Part shown: piece after piece, positions 42,647-54,219 of the stretch
Layout: the number at the start of each line of letters is the position of its first letter
Numbering within the stretch: the first letter of the stretch is position 1
Source of the DNA: Flagellimonas nanhaiensis
Lineage (GTDB): Bacteria; Bacteroidota; Bacteroidia; Flavobacteriales; Flavobacteriaceae
Assembly: GCF_003382275.1 (NCBI RefSeq)
Contig: NZ_QTJX01000002.1
Span: 372,001-436,000 of the forward strand
DNA length: 64,000 bases
Direction of reading: 5' to 3'
Made by a program: the position numbers and the translations under genes
The notes under the pieces: model-generated
Database searches by the model: none
What the model was told of the DNA's origin: nothing
The model's input: only the letters and a program-made list of their open reading frames with translations

Positions 42647-43174
42647 ATGGTACGCTATAAACAGGCATCAACAAAGGATGAGCTTGAACAAATTCTTTTA
42701 CTTCAACAAGAAAACCTGCCCATAAACCTATCCTTTCAGGAACAGAGCAAAGAAGGTTTTGTTACTGTTGAACATTCCATGGAAATTTTGAAAGAAATGA
42801 ATGATGAATGTGGCCACATTATAGCTCTGGATAACGAAAAAGTCATTGGTTATGCATTGTGCATGCATCCCAAATTTGGTGAATCTATTGAAGTTCTAAA
42901 ACCAATGTTTGCAGAAATCAATAAAATATTACTAGGTAAATCCAACTATATGGTGATGGGTCAAATCTGCGTTGCCAAGAGTCACCGGGGAAAGGGTGTT
43001 TTTAGGAAGCTGTACCTAACAATGAAAAAATGTCTTCCTCTTGGGATTGACAAGATTATTACTGAAGTAGATGAAAAAAACCAAAGATCGCTCATGGCAC
43101 ATGAGGTAATTGGGTTCAAAAACCTTGCGGTCTACCAATCTGGAAATACAACCTGGCGTTTGATAGTATTATAA
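42647..43174 (+). CDS. GNAT family N-acetyltransferase
   Basis: 175 residues from ATG 42647. The acetyl-CoA-binding motif A reads MGQICVAKSHRGKGVFRKLYLTM (residues 104-126), the R/Q-x-x-G-x-G/A pattern of GNATs, followed by ITEVDEKNQRSLMAHEVIGF. Acetyl acceptor unknown. It ends at a bidirectional terminator shared with the ATP synthase genes. Confidence 0.88.
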   Translation: MVRYKQASTKDELEQILLLQQENLPINLSFQEQSKEGFVTVEHSMEILKEMNDECGHIIALDNEKVIGYALCMHPKFGESIEVLKPMFAEINKILLGKSNYMVMGQICVAKSHRGKGVFRKLYLTMKKCLPLGIDKIITEVDEKNQRSLMAHEVIGFKNLAVYQSGNTTWRLIVL

Positions 43175-43210
43175 AAAGAAGGGGCGCTCTAATGAGCGCC
43201 CCTTCTTTTT
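43173..43210. terminator. Bidirectional terminator between GNAT and atpC
   Basis: A 17-bp perfect stem around a 4-nt loop (AGAAGGGGCGCTC / GAGCGCCCCTTCT core), flanked by A and T runs on either side, between convergent genes. Confidence 0.9.
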
Positions 43211-43229
43211 GTATATCGGTTCAATATTC

Positions 43230-43508
43230 CTAGTCCGCTAGAACAATAACTTTGTTATCCTTCATTTCTACCGTTCCGCTGATAATGGAGAGTACCGTTT
43301 CTCCATCTGCGCCTTTGGTAAATTTGCTCTGGAATTCCTCATCAATGGAGATTTCTCCCTTGACCTTTACTTTACCTTCTTGCAACAAGGAAACAATCGG
43401 GGCGTGGTTTTCTAACATTTGAAATTCCCCGTTCACACCAGGTACTGTAACCGCAGTTACTTCTCCTGAGAACAATGTTGCTTCTGGTGATACTATTTCT
43501 AAATACAT
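43230..43508 (-). CDS. atpC: F1 ATP synthase epsilon subunit, short form
   Basis: 92 residues, MYLEIVSPEATLFSGEVTAVTVPGVNGEFQMLENHAPIVSLLQEG, the N-terminal beta sandwich of epsilon. The C-terminal two-helix inhibitory hairpin of E. coli epsilon (about 45 residues) is absent, as usual in Bacteroidota. It lies 77 bp after atpD, in a pair separate from the other ATP synthase genes. Confidence 0.95.
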   Translation of the reverse strand: MYLEIVSPEATLFSGEVTAVTVPGVNGEFQMLENHAPIVSLLQEGKVKVKGEISIDEEFQSKFTKGADGETVLSIISGTVEMKDNKVIVLAD

Positions 43509-43585
43509 ACTTCTTAAGTATTGAGATTTGAGATTTGAGTACTGAGACTATTCTAACTACTCGATACTAGATTCTCAATTCTAAT
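43509..43585. repeat. Short tandem TGAGATT repeats in the atpD-atpC spacer
   Basis: The 77-bp spacer contains TGAGATTTGAGATTTGAG followed by partial copies and an inverted TCTCAATTCT. It is low-complexity and may form a weak stem between the two genes. Confidence 0.5.
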
Positions 43586-45169
<1,584 letters not shown>

Positions 45170-45204
45170 TTAATCTGAAACTAATATCTTCTTTTTTTGA
45201 CAAG

Positions 45205-45235
45205 AAAAAAGGCGCTGATTTCCTCAGCGCCTTTT
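45205..45235 (-). terminator. Terminator after the large TonB receptor
   Basis: AAAAGGCGCTGA / TCAGCGCCTTTT stem with a 5-nt loop and six T on the minus strand, 22 bp past the receptor stop and 50 bp ahead of the atpD promoter. Confidence 0.85.
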
Positions 45236-45256
45236 GTGTTATTTTGAAATTGTTTT

Positions 45257-48067
45257 TTACGGATTTATGGTCCAAGAAACATAGTAAATAGACCCAATGT
45301 TTCCGGTTCCAACAGCGGTAAAATATTCATCTCCCAAGATGTTGGAGCCTCCTAACTTAAATACCGACTTTATGCTGGGTACTGCATAGTTAATCTGGGC
45401 ATCTAGAACGGTAAAGGCAGGAACATCACCATCAGCAAAGGTAGCTTCCCAAAAATAGCTATCGCTCCATCTGTAATTTACATTGAAACCAAAGTTCTCA
45501 AAAAGTTTAGGGTTTCCAAATGAAGCCTTTACTTTATGTTTGGGTGAGTTGAAGTTGGTTCTAAAATCTGGGAACCTTGCTTCATCAAAATCCAATTCTG
45601 TATAGGTATAGTTAACTCCCAGATCAAAATCTCCAATCTTGGTATCCACTCCCACAGTACCTCCATAGGAATTGATATCCACCGTAGAATTGGTATAGGT
45701 TTGATAAGCCTGGAAATCTCCATTGGCAATAGCAGCGATTGCCACAGGTGTATTATTTGGGTCTCCAGGGATTGTTTGCGTCAATCCGGAGTCTCCATAA
45801 AAAGGAACAACGGTAGTAACGTTGGCAATAAAGTTGGAATAACTATTATAGTATCCGCTCAAATCAATCGTGAACTTACCTATCTGACCTCTATATCCAG
45901 CTTCAAATGCAGTAATTTCCTCAGGTTGAATTAAACCAGGTGAAGCCGCTTCTAGATCCAATGGATTTTGAGTTTCTCCAAAACGCTGCACAGAATTCAG
46001 GGTGAAAGAATTCTCATAAGCTGCCCTACCGACCACTTCAACTGTAGATCCACCTGCAAGTGCTTGACCGGAGGCACTGACGTCAAATGTTCTTACATCC
46101 CGGTCCAAATTATCGGGAGCCGATCCAACCAAAATAGCTCGACCCGCATTTAACCCAATAAACAAATCTTGTGTAGTTGGGTTTCTAAAACCTTGTTGTA
46201 CGGAAGCTCTAATGTTGTGATTTCTATTTTCTCCTGCGGTATAAGACAAAGAAAGTCTGGGAGAAACAAATCCATCAAAGAATTCGTTCTTGTCATAACG
46301 TGCAGAACCTGTGAATTTAAATCTATCATCCAAAAACTTCTTTTGGAGTTGTGCATAGGCTCCATATTCATTATAAGTAATTGGTCCGTCCAAATCTGTA
46401 AAGATTGTTCCTCCAGAATTCAATTCGTACTCTCTGTACGATCCACCAATTTGGATATCAGCCCAATCATCAATCAAATGTGCTAGGTTATAATTTCCGT
46501 TAACATGTCTAAACTTAGTATTGTCAATGAATTTTGCTCCTGTTGTTAAATCACCATCGTTGGTAACGGTATTAAAAGCGCTTTGGAATGCTGGTGTTCC
46601 AGGGATAAGCCTTCCAGTATCGGCTACTTGACGAGCAGCTGCATGGGCCTGCGCAGAAGCTTCCTCTGGGGACAATCCTCCTTGTTGTATTCCTCCCAAA
46701 TATGCCGGTATATAGGTTCCTGCATATTCAGTGAACCACTGCGTATCCGATTTCCAAGACCTATTAATATTAATCGCTGCAAATCGAGTATCATATGCAT
46801 CTCCAGAGTTTTCAGAGACGATATAACCCCTCAAGAAGAAATTGTCATTTTTAATTTCCAGTTTATGCTGTTGCATGGAAAATCCACTTACGGCATATCT
46901 GTTCGCACCTTGATAAATAGTGGTACCCCTACCGATACGACCGTTATAAATAAACTCCAAGTCATCACCGAATGGACGATAATGTACTGCAAAATCAGTT
47001 TTTATACTTTCCGCATCGTAATCAGCCAATACAGTTTCCGAGTAGCCTGTTCTGGAAACCGTAGCGGAGCCAACTGTACCACTTGGGAGTCCCGCTGCCG
47101 CGTCGAAATCCAATAATGTCGACACTTCATCTCCATAGATGTTCAACCCGTCATACGCTGGGTTGGAACGATCAGCTCCGGGATTGCCAAAGTCAACTAC
47201 ACTATTTGCATGCCAGTCTTCTCCTTTAAGGATGGAAAGGTTTGCTTTCACCGCAAGCTTGTCGCTGAACGCATGGGCCGCTCTAATACCAAAATCATAG
47301 TAATTATTGTCTCCTGCAGCTTCCTGGGATGTAATCCCTGTTTTTGCATAGGCACTTATCCCTTGAAAATCAAATGGGTTTTTACTTCTCATAAAGAGAA
47401 TACCATTGAAAGCACCAGCTCCATAAAGCGCGGAGGAGGCTCCTGGAAGAATCTCAATACTCTGAACATCCAATTCTGACATCCCCACTAGATTACCCAA
47501 TACAAAATTAAGACCGGGCGCGGTATTGTCCATACCATCTACCAACTGTAAAAATCTGTTGTTGGCGAAGGTTGCAAACCCTCTAGTGTTTATGGACTGA
47601 AAAGTCAAACTGTTGGTGTTCATGTCCACACCTTTCAAGTTTTGAAGGCCCCCATAAAAGGATTCAGCCGTTGTATTTTTGATTTCATTTAAACCAAATC
47701 GCTCTACTGAAACAGGGGACTCGAAAATACGTTCCGGAGTCCTAGAAGCGGAAATAACAATCTCATCTAAGATAGTTGATGCTTCGCTCAAGGTTATCGT
47801 TAATGTTTGATTATTGGAAGTTACCTCTGCAATGAAATCGGAAAATCCAATACTAGTGAAACGAAGCTGGAATGGCGGTTGTTCAGAAGTATTAAAGGTG
47901 AAGTTTCCATCAAAGTCGGTAGTGGTTCCTTCGGCTTTGCCCACCAAAACCACATTGGCTCCAGGAATGGGTTCATTGTTTGCGTCAACTACTTTTCCCT
48001 GTATTGAAGTCTGTGCATAGGAAAGCACTCCGAACAGCATCAGGGAAACAATAAAGAGTATTCTCAT
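45257..48067 (-). CDS. TonB-dependent receptor with N-terminal carboxypeptidase-like domain
   Basis: 936 residues. Signal peptide ends LSYAQ (residue 19). A carboxypeptidase D-regulatory-like domain (TSIQGKVVDANNEPIPGANVVLVGKAEGTTTDFDGNFTF) spans residues 20-100. Then come the plug (ISASRTPERIFESPVSVERFG; SINTRGFATFANNRFLQLVDGMDN) and a large barrel. The N-terminal domain is shared with SusC, but no SusD is encoded next to it, so it is not a standard glycan pair. Substrate unknown. A 16-bp palindrome lies about 100 bp upstream. Confidence 0.92.
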   Translation of the reverse strand: MRILFIVSLMLFGVLSYAQTSIQGKVVDANNEPIPGANVVLVGKAEGTTTDFDGNFTFNTSEQPPFQLRFTSIGFSDFIAEVTSNNQTLTITLSEASTILDEIVISASRTPERIFESPVSVERFGLNEIKNTTAESFYGGLQNLKGVDMNTNSLTFQSINTRGFATFANNRFLQLVDGMDNTAPGLNFVLGNLVGMSELDVQSIEILPGASSALYGAGAFNGILFMRSKNPFDFQGISAYAKTGITSQEAAGDNNYYDFGIRAAHAFSDKLAVKANLSILKGEDWHANSVVDFGNPGADRSNPAYDGLNIYGDEVSTLLDFDAAAGLPSGTVGSATVSRTGYSETVLADYDAESIKTDFAVHYRPFGDDLEFIYNGRIGRGTTIYQGANRYAVSGFSMQQHKLEIKNDNFFLRGYIVSENSGDAYDTRFAAININRSWKSDTQWFTEYAGTYIPAYLGGIQQGGLSPEEASAQAHAAARQVADTGRLIPGTPAFQSAFNTVTNDGDLTTGAKFIDNTKFRHVNGNYNLAHLIDDWADIQIGGSYREYELNSGGTIFTDLDGPITYNEYGAYAQLQKKFLDDRFKFTGSARYDKNEFFDGFVSPRLSLSYTAGENRNHNIRASVQQGFRNPTTQDLFIGLNAGRAILVGSAPDNLDRDVRTFDVSASGQALAGGSTVEVVGRAAYENSFTLNSVQRFGETQNPLDLEAASPGLIQPEEITAFEAGYRGQIGKFTIDLSGYYNSYSNFIANVTTVVPFYGDSGLTQTIPGDPNNTPVAIAAIANGDFQAYQTYTNSTVDINSYGGTVGVDTKIGDFDLGVNYTYTELDFDEARFPDFRTNFNSPKHKVKASFGNPKLFENFGFNVNYRWSDSYFWEATFADGDVPAFTVLDAQINYAVPSIKSVFKLGGSNILGDEYFTAVGTGNIGSIYYVSWTINP

Positions 48068-48165
48068 TGGTCTTTAATTTGAGTTAATTTAGATTTAAGT
48101 ATGCGTTAAGTTATAGGGGTGGAAGATACATTATTTTTCCCTTGGTTTCCATAAAATCGAAAAAA

Positions 48166-48181
48166 ATTATGCATGCATAAT
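48166..48181. promoter_or_regulatory. 16-bp perfect palindrome ATTATGCATGCATAAT
   Basis: A perfect dyad 99 bp upstream of the TonB receptor start, between it and the glmS terminator. The length and symmetry fit a dimeric repressor site for the receptor gene. Confidence 0.4.
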
Positions 48182-48223
48182 ACTTTTTTGGTAAAAAAAA
48201 GGGCTTTTATCTGCACATTTAAC

Positions 48224-48251
48224 AAAAATGGCGCCTATTTAAGCGCCATTT
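48224..48251 (-). terminator. Terminator after glmS
   Basis: AAATGGCGC, 8-nt loop, GCGCCATTT, with T-run on the minus strand, 26 bp past the glmS stop. Confidence 0.78.
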
Positions 48252-48276
48252 CATATTAAACTCTATTTTCTAAAAG

Positions 48277-50124
48277 TTACTCCACAGTAACTGATTTCGC
48301 CAAATTTCTAGGCTGATCAACGTTGCAATCCCTCATAACTGCTATATGGTAAGACAGCAATTGAAGTGGAATTGTGGTCAACAATGGAGTTAGACATTCG
48401 GACGTCTCAGGAACCTCAATAACATGGTCCGCCAATTCCTTGACCGTTTTATCACCTTCGGTTACAATGGCAATGATCCGTCCGCTTCTGGATTTTATTT
48501 CCTGAATGTTGCTCACTACTTTTTCATAGTGTCCCTTCTTTGTTGCAATAACCACAACCGGCATTTGCTCATCAATCAAGGCAATAGGACCGTGCTTCAT
48601 TTCCGCGGCAGGATAGCCTTCAGCATGGATATAACTTATCTCCTTTAATTTAAGGGCTCCTTCCAATGCAACCGGGAAATTATATCCTCTACCCAAGTAC
48701 AGACAATTATTGGAATCTTTGTAAATATCAGAGATATGCTCTACCAATTCATTTGATTCCAACGTTTTTTCCACTTTAGCTGGAATTGATTCCAACTCAG
48801 CTAGATATTCATGATATTTGGAAGTGGAGAAAGTTCCTTTTTCGTGAGCCAATTTAAGAGCGATAAGCGTCAATACGGTAATCTGGGTAGTAAAGGCTTT
48901 TGTGGATGCCACCCCAATCTCTGGTCCCGCATGCGTATACGCTCCTGCATCTGTTTCTCTGGCTATAGAAGATCCAACAACATTACACACCCCAAAAACA
49001 AACGCTCCCTTTTCCTTTGCCAATTTAATTGCTGCCAAGGTATCCGCAGTCTCACCAGATTGTGAAATGGCAATCAAGACATCATTCTCAGTGATTACTG
49101 GATTTCTATATCTGAATTCTGAGGCGTATTCCACCTCTACGGGAATGCGCGCCAAATCCTCAAAAATATATTCTGCCACCAAACCTGCGTGCCAAGAAGT
49201 TCCACAAGCAACAATAATGATTCTATTGGCATTCATGAACTTCTCTAGGTTCTGGTCTATCCCAGACATTTTGATGATTCCCTGATCCGCCAGCAAACGT
49301 CCTCTATAGGTGTCTAAAATAGCCCTGGGCTGTTCGTAGATTTCCTTAAGCATGAAATGGTCGTAACCTCCCTTTTCAATTTCCTCCAGATTCATTTGGA
49401 GCTCAAGAATGTTTGGATATGCTATGGCATCATCTTTTATTTTTCTTAGTTTGATTTCCTTTCCGATTCGGACAATGGCCATCTCCTCATCTTCCAAATA
49501 CACCGCATTGTTTGTGAACTCGATAAAAGGAGAAGCATCCGAAGCAATGAAATACTCATTTTCTCCTATTCCGATCGCCAATGGACTTCCCAACTTGGCC
49601 ACAACAATTTCATCTGGTTTGGATTTATCAAAAACTGCTATTGCATAAGCTCCAACCACTTGGTTTAAAGCAATCTGTACTGCTTTCCCAAGTTTGACCC
49701 CTTCCTTCTTCTTGACCTCTTCAATCAAGTTTACCAATACTTCGGTATCGGTATCAGATTCAAAGACATACCCTCTTTCAATCAATGCCTTTTTGATGGA
49801 TTCATAATTTTCTATAATTCCATTATGTATGATCACCAGATCACCAGAATTGGAATAATGAGGATGGGAGTTAATATCATTTGGAACTCCGTGGGTTGCC
49901 CAACGGGTATGTCCCAGACCAAGCTTACCATTTAAGTCAATGGTATTCTCTGATTTTTTCTTGAGGTCCTCAACTTTACCTTTTGTCTTGGACAGATGGC
50001 TGTTTTCACCATCAAAAAGAACAATTCCGGCGCTATCGTATCCTCGATACTCCAACCGTTGTAATCCTTTAATTATTATGGGGTAAGCATCTCTATGGCC
50101 AATGTAGCCTACAATTCCACACAT
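48277..50124 (-). CDS. glmS: Glutamine-fructose-6-phosphate aminotransferase
   Basis: 615 residues. After removal of Met1 the nucleophile is Cys2 (MCGIVGYIGHRDAYP), with the glutaminase domain to about residue 240 (GHTRWATHGVPNDINSHPH) and two SIS isomerase domains ending in the conserved NLAKSVTVE. It makes glucosamine-6-phosphate for peptidoglycan and LPS. No glmS ribozyme is visible in the short upstream region. It follows DUF4270 on the same strand after 115 bp. Confidence 0.97.
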   Translation of the reverse strand: MCGIVGYIGHRDAYPIIIKGLQRLEYRGYDSAGIVLFDGENSHLSKTKGKVEDLKKKSENTIDLNGKLGLGHTRWATHGVPNDINSHPHYSNSGDLVIIHNGIIENYESIKKALIERGYVFESDTDTEVLVNLIEEVKKKEGVKLGKAVQIALNQVVGAYAIAVFDKSKPDEIVVAKLGSPLAIGIGENEYFIASDASPFIEFTNNAVYLEDEEMAIVRIGKEIKLRKIKDDAIAYPNILELQMNLEEIEKGGYDHFMLKEIYEQPRAILDTYRGRLLADQGIIKMSGIDQNLEKFMNANRIIIVACGTSWHAGLVAEYIFEDLARIPVEVEYASEFRYRNPVITENDVLIAISQSGETADTLAAIKLAKEKGAFVFGVCNVVGSSIARETDAGAYTHAGPEIGVASTKAFTTQITVLTLIALKLAHEKGTFSTSKYHEYLAELESIPAKVEKTLESNELVEHISDIYKDSNNCLYLGRGYNFPVALEGALKLKEISYIHAEGYPAAEMKHGPIALIDEQMPVVVIATKKGHYEKVVSNIQEIKSRSGRIIAIVTEGDKTVKELADHVIEVPETSECLTPLLTTIPLQLLSYHIAVMRDCNVDQPRNLAKSVTVE

Positions 50125-50239
50125 AAAATAGGTTTTTAGTTAACTACGTGTTCATTTGGATTATAAAATTAGTCTGAATTAACCAATAATGTCAATTCTT
50201 TGTGTCGTATGACATAAAAAGTCTGTAAACAGCACAGAA

Positions 50240-52087
50240 TCAATTAGCTTCGGTAAAATAAATCTCCAATTGCATTCTCTTATCGGCGTTGTCAGCCTCT
50301 ACATCGCTCCCGAAAAGCACGGTTCCTAAAGGATTGATTGTGGACATAAGCGGCAGGTCCACTTCTGTTGGGTCTGCAGTGGCAACCGATTCACGCACAG
50401 CTGTGAGCCCTATGTTGGAAGTAACAGTTAGTGCAAGTCTGGCATTAACGGAATCTCTCACTATGATATCGTTGATGTATTCGGTAATTCGTATTGAGTA
50501 TTTTGACCCAAGTCCATTCTCTTTTTCTAAAATAGCATCATGATTTAGAACTACGCCAAGAGGTTCGTCAGTAACATTGTTCTCTGTCAACAAATCGTAC
50601 AAGGGTTGATTGGTCTCGGCATTGTACAAGTATAATCTGGGCGGTTCAAAAACACTTTCATTGGAGTTGCCAAAAGCACTTCTATCTACATGGAATACCA
50701 ATTTTGCTTCATTGATAATCCAATTATTGGCTTTGATTTGATTTATTATATCTCCTCCTCCATTTTCCAGTTCATCAAAGAGTCTTATCTCCGTTATGGT
50801 AGACGCTCCTTTTAAATATAGCCTTGAGGCATTCTCTCCATTATCCAGGGCGTTGGCAATTTCAGGGGATAATGTTTCATTGGTAAACGTGTTCACCGCA
50901 TTACCCACTATCTGTCCATTACTATTGAGCAATAGATTAAGAACATAATCTCTTTCAGCAGTCTCAACTACGTTGTCCGTAGTATTGTAATCCTGATATT
51001 CGTATGTAATGGTAATCGTAGCTTGGGTCAAATCCAACAAGAACATCAATGGTTCCTCGTCATTCTCTGAAGTTATAGAGATTTGGATTCCCCTAAAAAA
51101 CTCCCTGAAATTATTTTGGCTCAATAATTCTGCCTGGCCCTCTTTGTCCAGAATATTTTCTTGGAAAAAAGTATTGTCCAAACGTACCCGTATCCCTGGA
51201 GGGAGCCTGTTCGCTACAACAGTCTCGGACTCATCCACATCGGTGGTCTCGGGGTCATCTTCGGCAAAAAACAACATTTCCTGATTATCAATAGAAAGTG
51301 TTTTTTCACCGGCCAAAGTAAGCTCAGGACCTGCAAAACTGGAAAAATCCTGATTTGAATAGTACATTTGAGCTTCCTCAAAATTGGTGTTCGGATCTAA
51401 ATCCCGTAGAAAAAATGTAGATCGGGAAACGGTTATGTCAAAGGACTGATCTCTTTTTCCAAAAATACTGTCCAAATCAAAAGTATTTCTGAAAGTATTG
51501 GCCACAAACCCTTCTTCCGTACCATCTGAATTCTCATCGAACGGATCAGAACCAATAATTCGCTCTTCATTGTCCGTAACCCCATCTCCATCCTCATCGG
51601 TATTTGGGTCACTGGAATCGTTATCAAATTCGTTTTGTACACCATCTCCGTCACTATCACGAAGAGATGTAGGTGGTTGTTGAAAAGGAATATGTAGATA
51701 AACTTCTTTTACCGTCTCATTCTCTGGAACAGTAGCCTCAACTCCATCTGTTTCCGCTACATCCTCTGCTGATTGGGATATATCTCCAAAAACAGGAGCG
51801 CCTTGCCCATTGGAAAGTGACACTTGGGAAACTATATTGGCGGTCCTTCTTCCATAAACAGGGTCATTGTAGGTCCCTAATTGATATAAAGGCAGACTAT
51901 TGGTCTGTACAGCTTCTATTCCTCTGTTGAAAGCATAAACATTGAACACCTCTTTTCCGGTATTAAAGGGCTCTCCTCCTATTACTCCCTCTCCAATCGT
52001 CCTCAGTTGTTCTTCCTCACAAGAAGCGAACAGTACCAACAAAGCTCCAACCAAGGCCGAAGCTTTTATAATTCCAAAAAATTTCAT
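50240..52087 (-). CDS. DUF4270 lipoprotein with calcium-type repeats
   Basis: 615 residues, lipobox LVLFASCEE (Cys23). It matches DUF4270, a Bacteroidota surface or periplasmic lipoprotein family of unknown function. Residues 143-190 ([14 protein letters not shown]...[12 protein letters not shown]...[11 protein letters not shown]) form thrombospondin type 3-like acidic repeats that would bind calcium. It starts 5 bp after the half-length glycogen synthase stop, so the two are surely co-transcribed. Confidence 0.87.
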   Translation of the reverse strand: MKFFGIIKASALVGALLVLFASCEEEQLRTIGEGVIGGEPFNTGKEVFNVYAFNRGIEAVQTNSLPLYQLGTYNDPVYGRRTANIVSQVSLSNGQGAPVFGDISQSAEDVAETDGVEATVPENETVKEVYLHIPFQQPPTSLRDSDGDGVQNEFDNDSSDPNTDEDGDGVTDNEERIIGSDPFDENSDGTEEGFVANTFRNTFDLDSIFGKRDQSFDITVSRSTFFLRDLDPNTNFEEAQMYYSNQDFSSFAGPELTLAGEKTLSIDNQEMLFFAEDDPETTDVDESETVVANRLPPGIRVRLDNTFFQENILDKEGQAELLSQNNFREFFRGIQISITSENDEEPLMFLLDLTQATITITYEYQDYNTTDNVVETAERDYVLNLLLNSNGQIVGNAVNTFTNETLSPEIANALDNGENASRLYLKGASTITEIRLFDELENGGGDIINQIKANNWIINEAKLVFHVDRSAFGNSNESVFEPPRLYLYNAETNQPLYDLLTENNVTDEPLGVVLNHDAILEKENGLGSKYSIRITEYINDIIVRDSVNARLALTVTSNIGLTAVRESVATADPTEVDLPLMSTINPLGTVLFGSDVEADNADKRMQLEIYFTEAN

Positions 52088-52092
52088 GCAAT

Positions 52093-52902
52093 TTATTTTA
52101 GAACTTCTGTTTTATAGAAATTAGTGTATGCCTCTTCCGCTTCTTGAAGCGAAACATAGGGCAGTACAGGTTTGGAAAGGCTGGCAATATGATCTTTTAA
52201 GTCATCAGACACCTCTTCCGAGGCTAAAATAATGGCATCGGAATAATCCGCTGCTACTTTTAACAAATTATTATAGTCAGGCTGTGAAAGGGACTCAATG
52301 CTATCTCTTTCAATTCCATCAAAGGCAATTTTATTCATCATTTGTTGATCCAATTCCCCATCAAAACCTTGACCGTAGACCGAAGTGACTATCTTACTGT
52401 CAGCAAATAGTGGTTCATCAGCGTAATACTTTCTAAGATAAAGAGGAAGCAAGGAGGCCATCCAACCATGCACATGGATGATATCAGGGGACCAGTTTAG
52501 CTTCTTTACCGTTTCAACAACCCCTTTTGCAAAGAAAATGGCTCGTTCGTCATTATCGGGAAAAAGATTTCCATCTGCATCTGCAAAAGTTGCCTTTCTT
52601 TTAAAGTATTCCTCGTTGTCAATAAAGTATACCTGTATGCGCTCTCTGGGAATAGAAGCTACTTTGATGATCAAGGGCATATCCATGTCATTGATCACCA
52701 AGTTCATCCCTGATAAACGAATCACCTCATGCAGCTGATGTCTTCGCTCGTTGATGTTTCCATACCTTGGCATAAATATGCGAATCTGCCCTCCACTGCT
52801 ATTGACCATTCGAGGCGCTTCATAAGACATTAAGGAAACTGGATTCTCTGGGAGGTAAGGCACTAATTCAGAAGATACAAACAATATCTTTTTACCATTC
52901 AT
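52093..52902 (-). CDS. Glycogen/starch synthase N-terminal domain protein (half-length GT5)
   Basis: 269 residues from ATG 52902 ([21 protein letters not shown]). It matches only the N-terminal Rossmann domain of GT5 glycogen synthase (ADP-glucose-site GG near 45; [34 protein letters not shown]). The C-terminal donor-binding domain is missing, so normal synthase activity is unlikely. The usual KTGGL motif at the start is replaced by LPENP. The N-terminal 13 residues of a longer start at 52941 fall in the promoter. It is divergent from panC. Confidence 0.85.
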   Translation of the reverse strand: MNGKKILFVSSELVPYLPENPVSLMSYEAPRMVNSSGGQIRIFMPRYGNINERRHQLHEVIRLSGMNLVINDMDMPLIIKVASIPRERIQVYFIDNEEYFKRKATFADADGNLFPDNDERAIFFAKGVVETVKKLNWSPDIIHVHGWMASLLPLYLRKYYADEPLFADSKIVTSVYGQGFDGELDQQMMNKIAFDGIERDSIESLSQPDYNNLLKVAADYSDAIILASEEVSDDLKDHIASLSKPVLPYVSLQEAEEAYTNFYKTEVLK

Positions 52903-52938
52903 AAACACTATCTTTTGCTTATCCGAAAAACGTAGCTG

Positions 52939-52985
52939 CAAAATTACAAAAATTATGCCGATTACCAGTATTTATAGTATTTTTG
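52939..52985. promoter_or_regulatory. Divergent -7 elements for the glycogen synthase-like gene and panC
   Basis: TAATTTTG on the minus strand (52939-52946) and TATTTTTG on the plus strand (52978-52985) match TAnnTTTG back to back. They lie 37 bp and 19 bp ahead of their genes. Confidence 0.45.
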
Positions 52986-53004
52986 CGCGTTTTTATACCT
53001 CAAC

Positions 53005-53853
53005 ATGCACATTTTTCACCAAAAAAGGGAGCTAAAGGGCTTTTTACAGGGCAAGAAACAAAGCACTGTTTCAGTAGGTTTGGTCCCTACCATGGGAGCT
53101 CTGCACCAAGGACATATCTCTTTGGTTAGAAGGGCGTTATTGGAAAATGATTGGGTGGTCGTGAGCATTTTTGTGAACCCTACACAGTTTGATAAAAAGG
53201 ACGACCTTGAAAAATATCCGAGAAACTTGGAGCAAGATTTAAAAATATTGGAGCTCGTGTCCGATGATCTAATCGTATTTGCTCCTTCGGCAAAAGATAT
53301 CTATGGCTCGGATGTTGAATCTAAGACCTATGAGTTCGACGGTCTGGACAAAGTAATGGAAGGGGAGTTTAGAGAAGGTCACTTTGATGGTGTCGGCACT
53401 ATCGTGGAACTTCTGCTTACCGCAGTATCTCCCGACCAGGCGTATTTTGGAGAAAAGGATTTTCAACAACTCCAAATCATTAAAAAAATGGTGGAATGCA
53501 AAGAATTACCCTTTAAAATCATTGGTTGCCCCATTGAAAGGGAGCCCACCGGATTGGCTATGAGTTCACGTAATGAACGCTTGTCAAAAACGACTAGGGA
53601 AGAAGCTGGATTTATCTATGAAACCCTACAGACTGCCAAAACAAAATTTGGCACGGAAAGTGCTAAAGATATTGCGGATTGGGTAAAATCCCAGTTTAAC
53701 GAAAATACTGTTTTTGATTTGGAATATTTTCAAATTGCAGATGAAGATACCTTGACTCCAATGATCAAAAAACAAGAGGATAGAAAATATAGAGCGTTCA
53801 TTGCCGTTTACGCAGATGACGTTCGATTGATAGATAATCTAAGACTGAATTGA
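53005..53853 (+). CDS. panC: Pantoate-beta-alanine ligase
   Basis: 282 residues. ATP-site motifs GLVPTMGALHQGHISLV and MSSRNERLS, with the conserved YFGEKDFQQLQII between them. It joins pantoate and beta-alanine for CoA synthesis. panD, which supplies beta-alanine, follows after 13 bp. Both should be cytoplasmic and co-transcribed. Confidence 0.97.
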   Translation: MHIFHQKRELKGFLQGKKQSTVSVGLVPTMGALHQGHISLVRRALLENDWVVVSIFVNPTQFDKKDDLEKYPRNLEQDLKILELVSDDLIVFAPSAKDIYGSDVESKTYEFDGLDKVMEGEFREGHFDGVGTIVELLLTAVSPDQAYFGEKDFQQLQIIKKMVECKELPFKIIGCPIEREPTGLAMSSRNERLSKTTREEAGFIYETLQTAKTKFGTESAKDIADWVKSQFNENTVFDLEYFQIADEDTLTPMIKKQEDRKYRAFIAVYADDVRLIDNLRLN

Positions 53854-53866
53854 TTAATTTTGCACC

Positions 53867-54217
53867 ATGCAAGTAGAAGTTGTAAAATCTAAAGTTCACA
53901 GGGTAAAAGTAACTGGTGCCGACCTTAATTACATTGGCAGCATTACCATTGATGAAGACGTGATGGATGCCGCCAATATTATACGGGGAGAAAAGGTACA
54001 GATTGTGAACAACAACAACGGTGAACGATTGGAAACCTACGCCATACCGGGACCCAGAGGTTCTGGAGAACTTACACTGAACGGTGCGGCCGCACGGAAG
54101 GTTGCCGTGGGCGATGTTCTGATTCTGATCACATATGCCTGGATGGACATTGAAGAAGCAAAGTCCTTTAATCCAGCATTGGTATTCCCCAACGAGGAAA
54201 CCAATCTTTTGAACTAG
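53867..54217 (+). CDS. panD: Aspartate 1-decarboxylase
   Basis: 116 residues. The self-cleavage site is Gly-Ser in [18 protein letters not shown] (Ser about 26), which becomes the pyruvoyl cofactor; [16 protein letters not shown] follows. It decarboxylates aspartate to beta-alanine. Sits between panC and a membrane protein with 2-13 bp gaps, one operon. Confidence 0.97.
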   Translation: MQVEVVKSKVHRVKVTGADLNYIGSITIDEDVMDAANIIRGEKVQIVNNNNGERLETYAIPGPRGSGELTLNGAAARKVAVGDVLILITYAWMDIEEAKSFNPALVFPNEETNLLN

Positions 54218-54219
54218 TT

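Noticed and set aside
42471-42674. A 67-residue minus-strand frame ending DHIKEHVKVLKLQIL that looks somewhat protein-like
   Set aside because: It overlaps the promoter and first codons of the GNAT gene head to head, its first residues come from that overlap, and no promoter precedes it. It would need conservation data to be accepted.
45257-48067. SusC of a glycan-uptake (SusC/SusD) pair
   Set aside because: The N-terminal domain is SusC-like, but no SusD lipoprotein is encoded on either side.
48277-50239. glmS ribozyme upstream of glmS
   Set aside because: The upstream 115 bp have no ribozyme core; this element belongs to Firmicutes and relatives.
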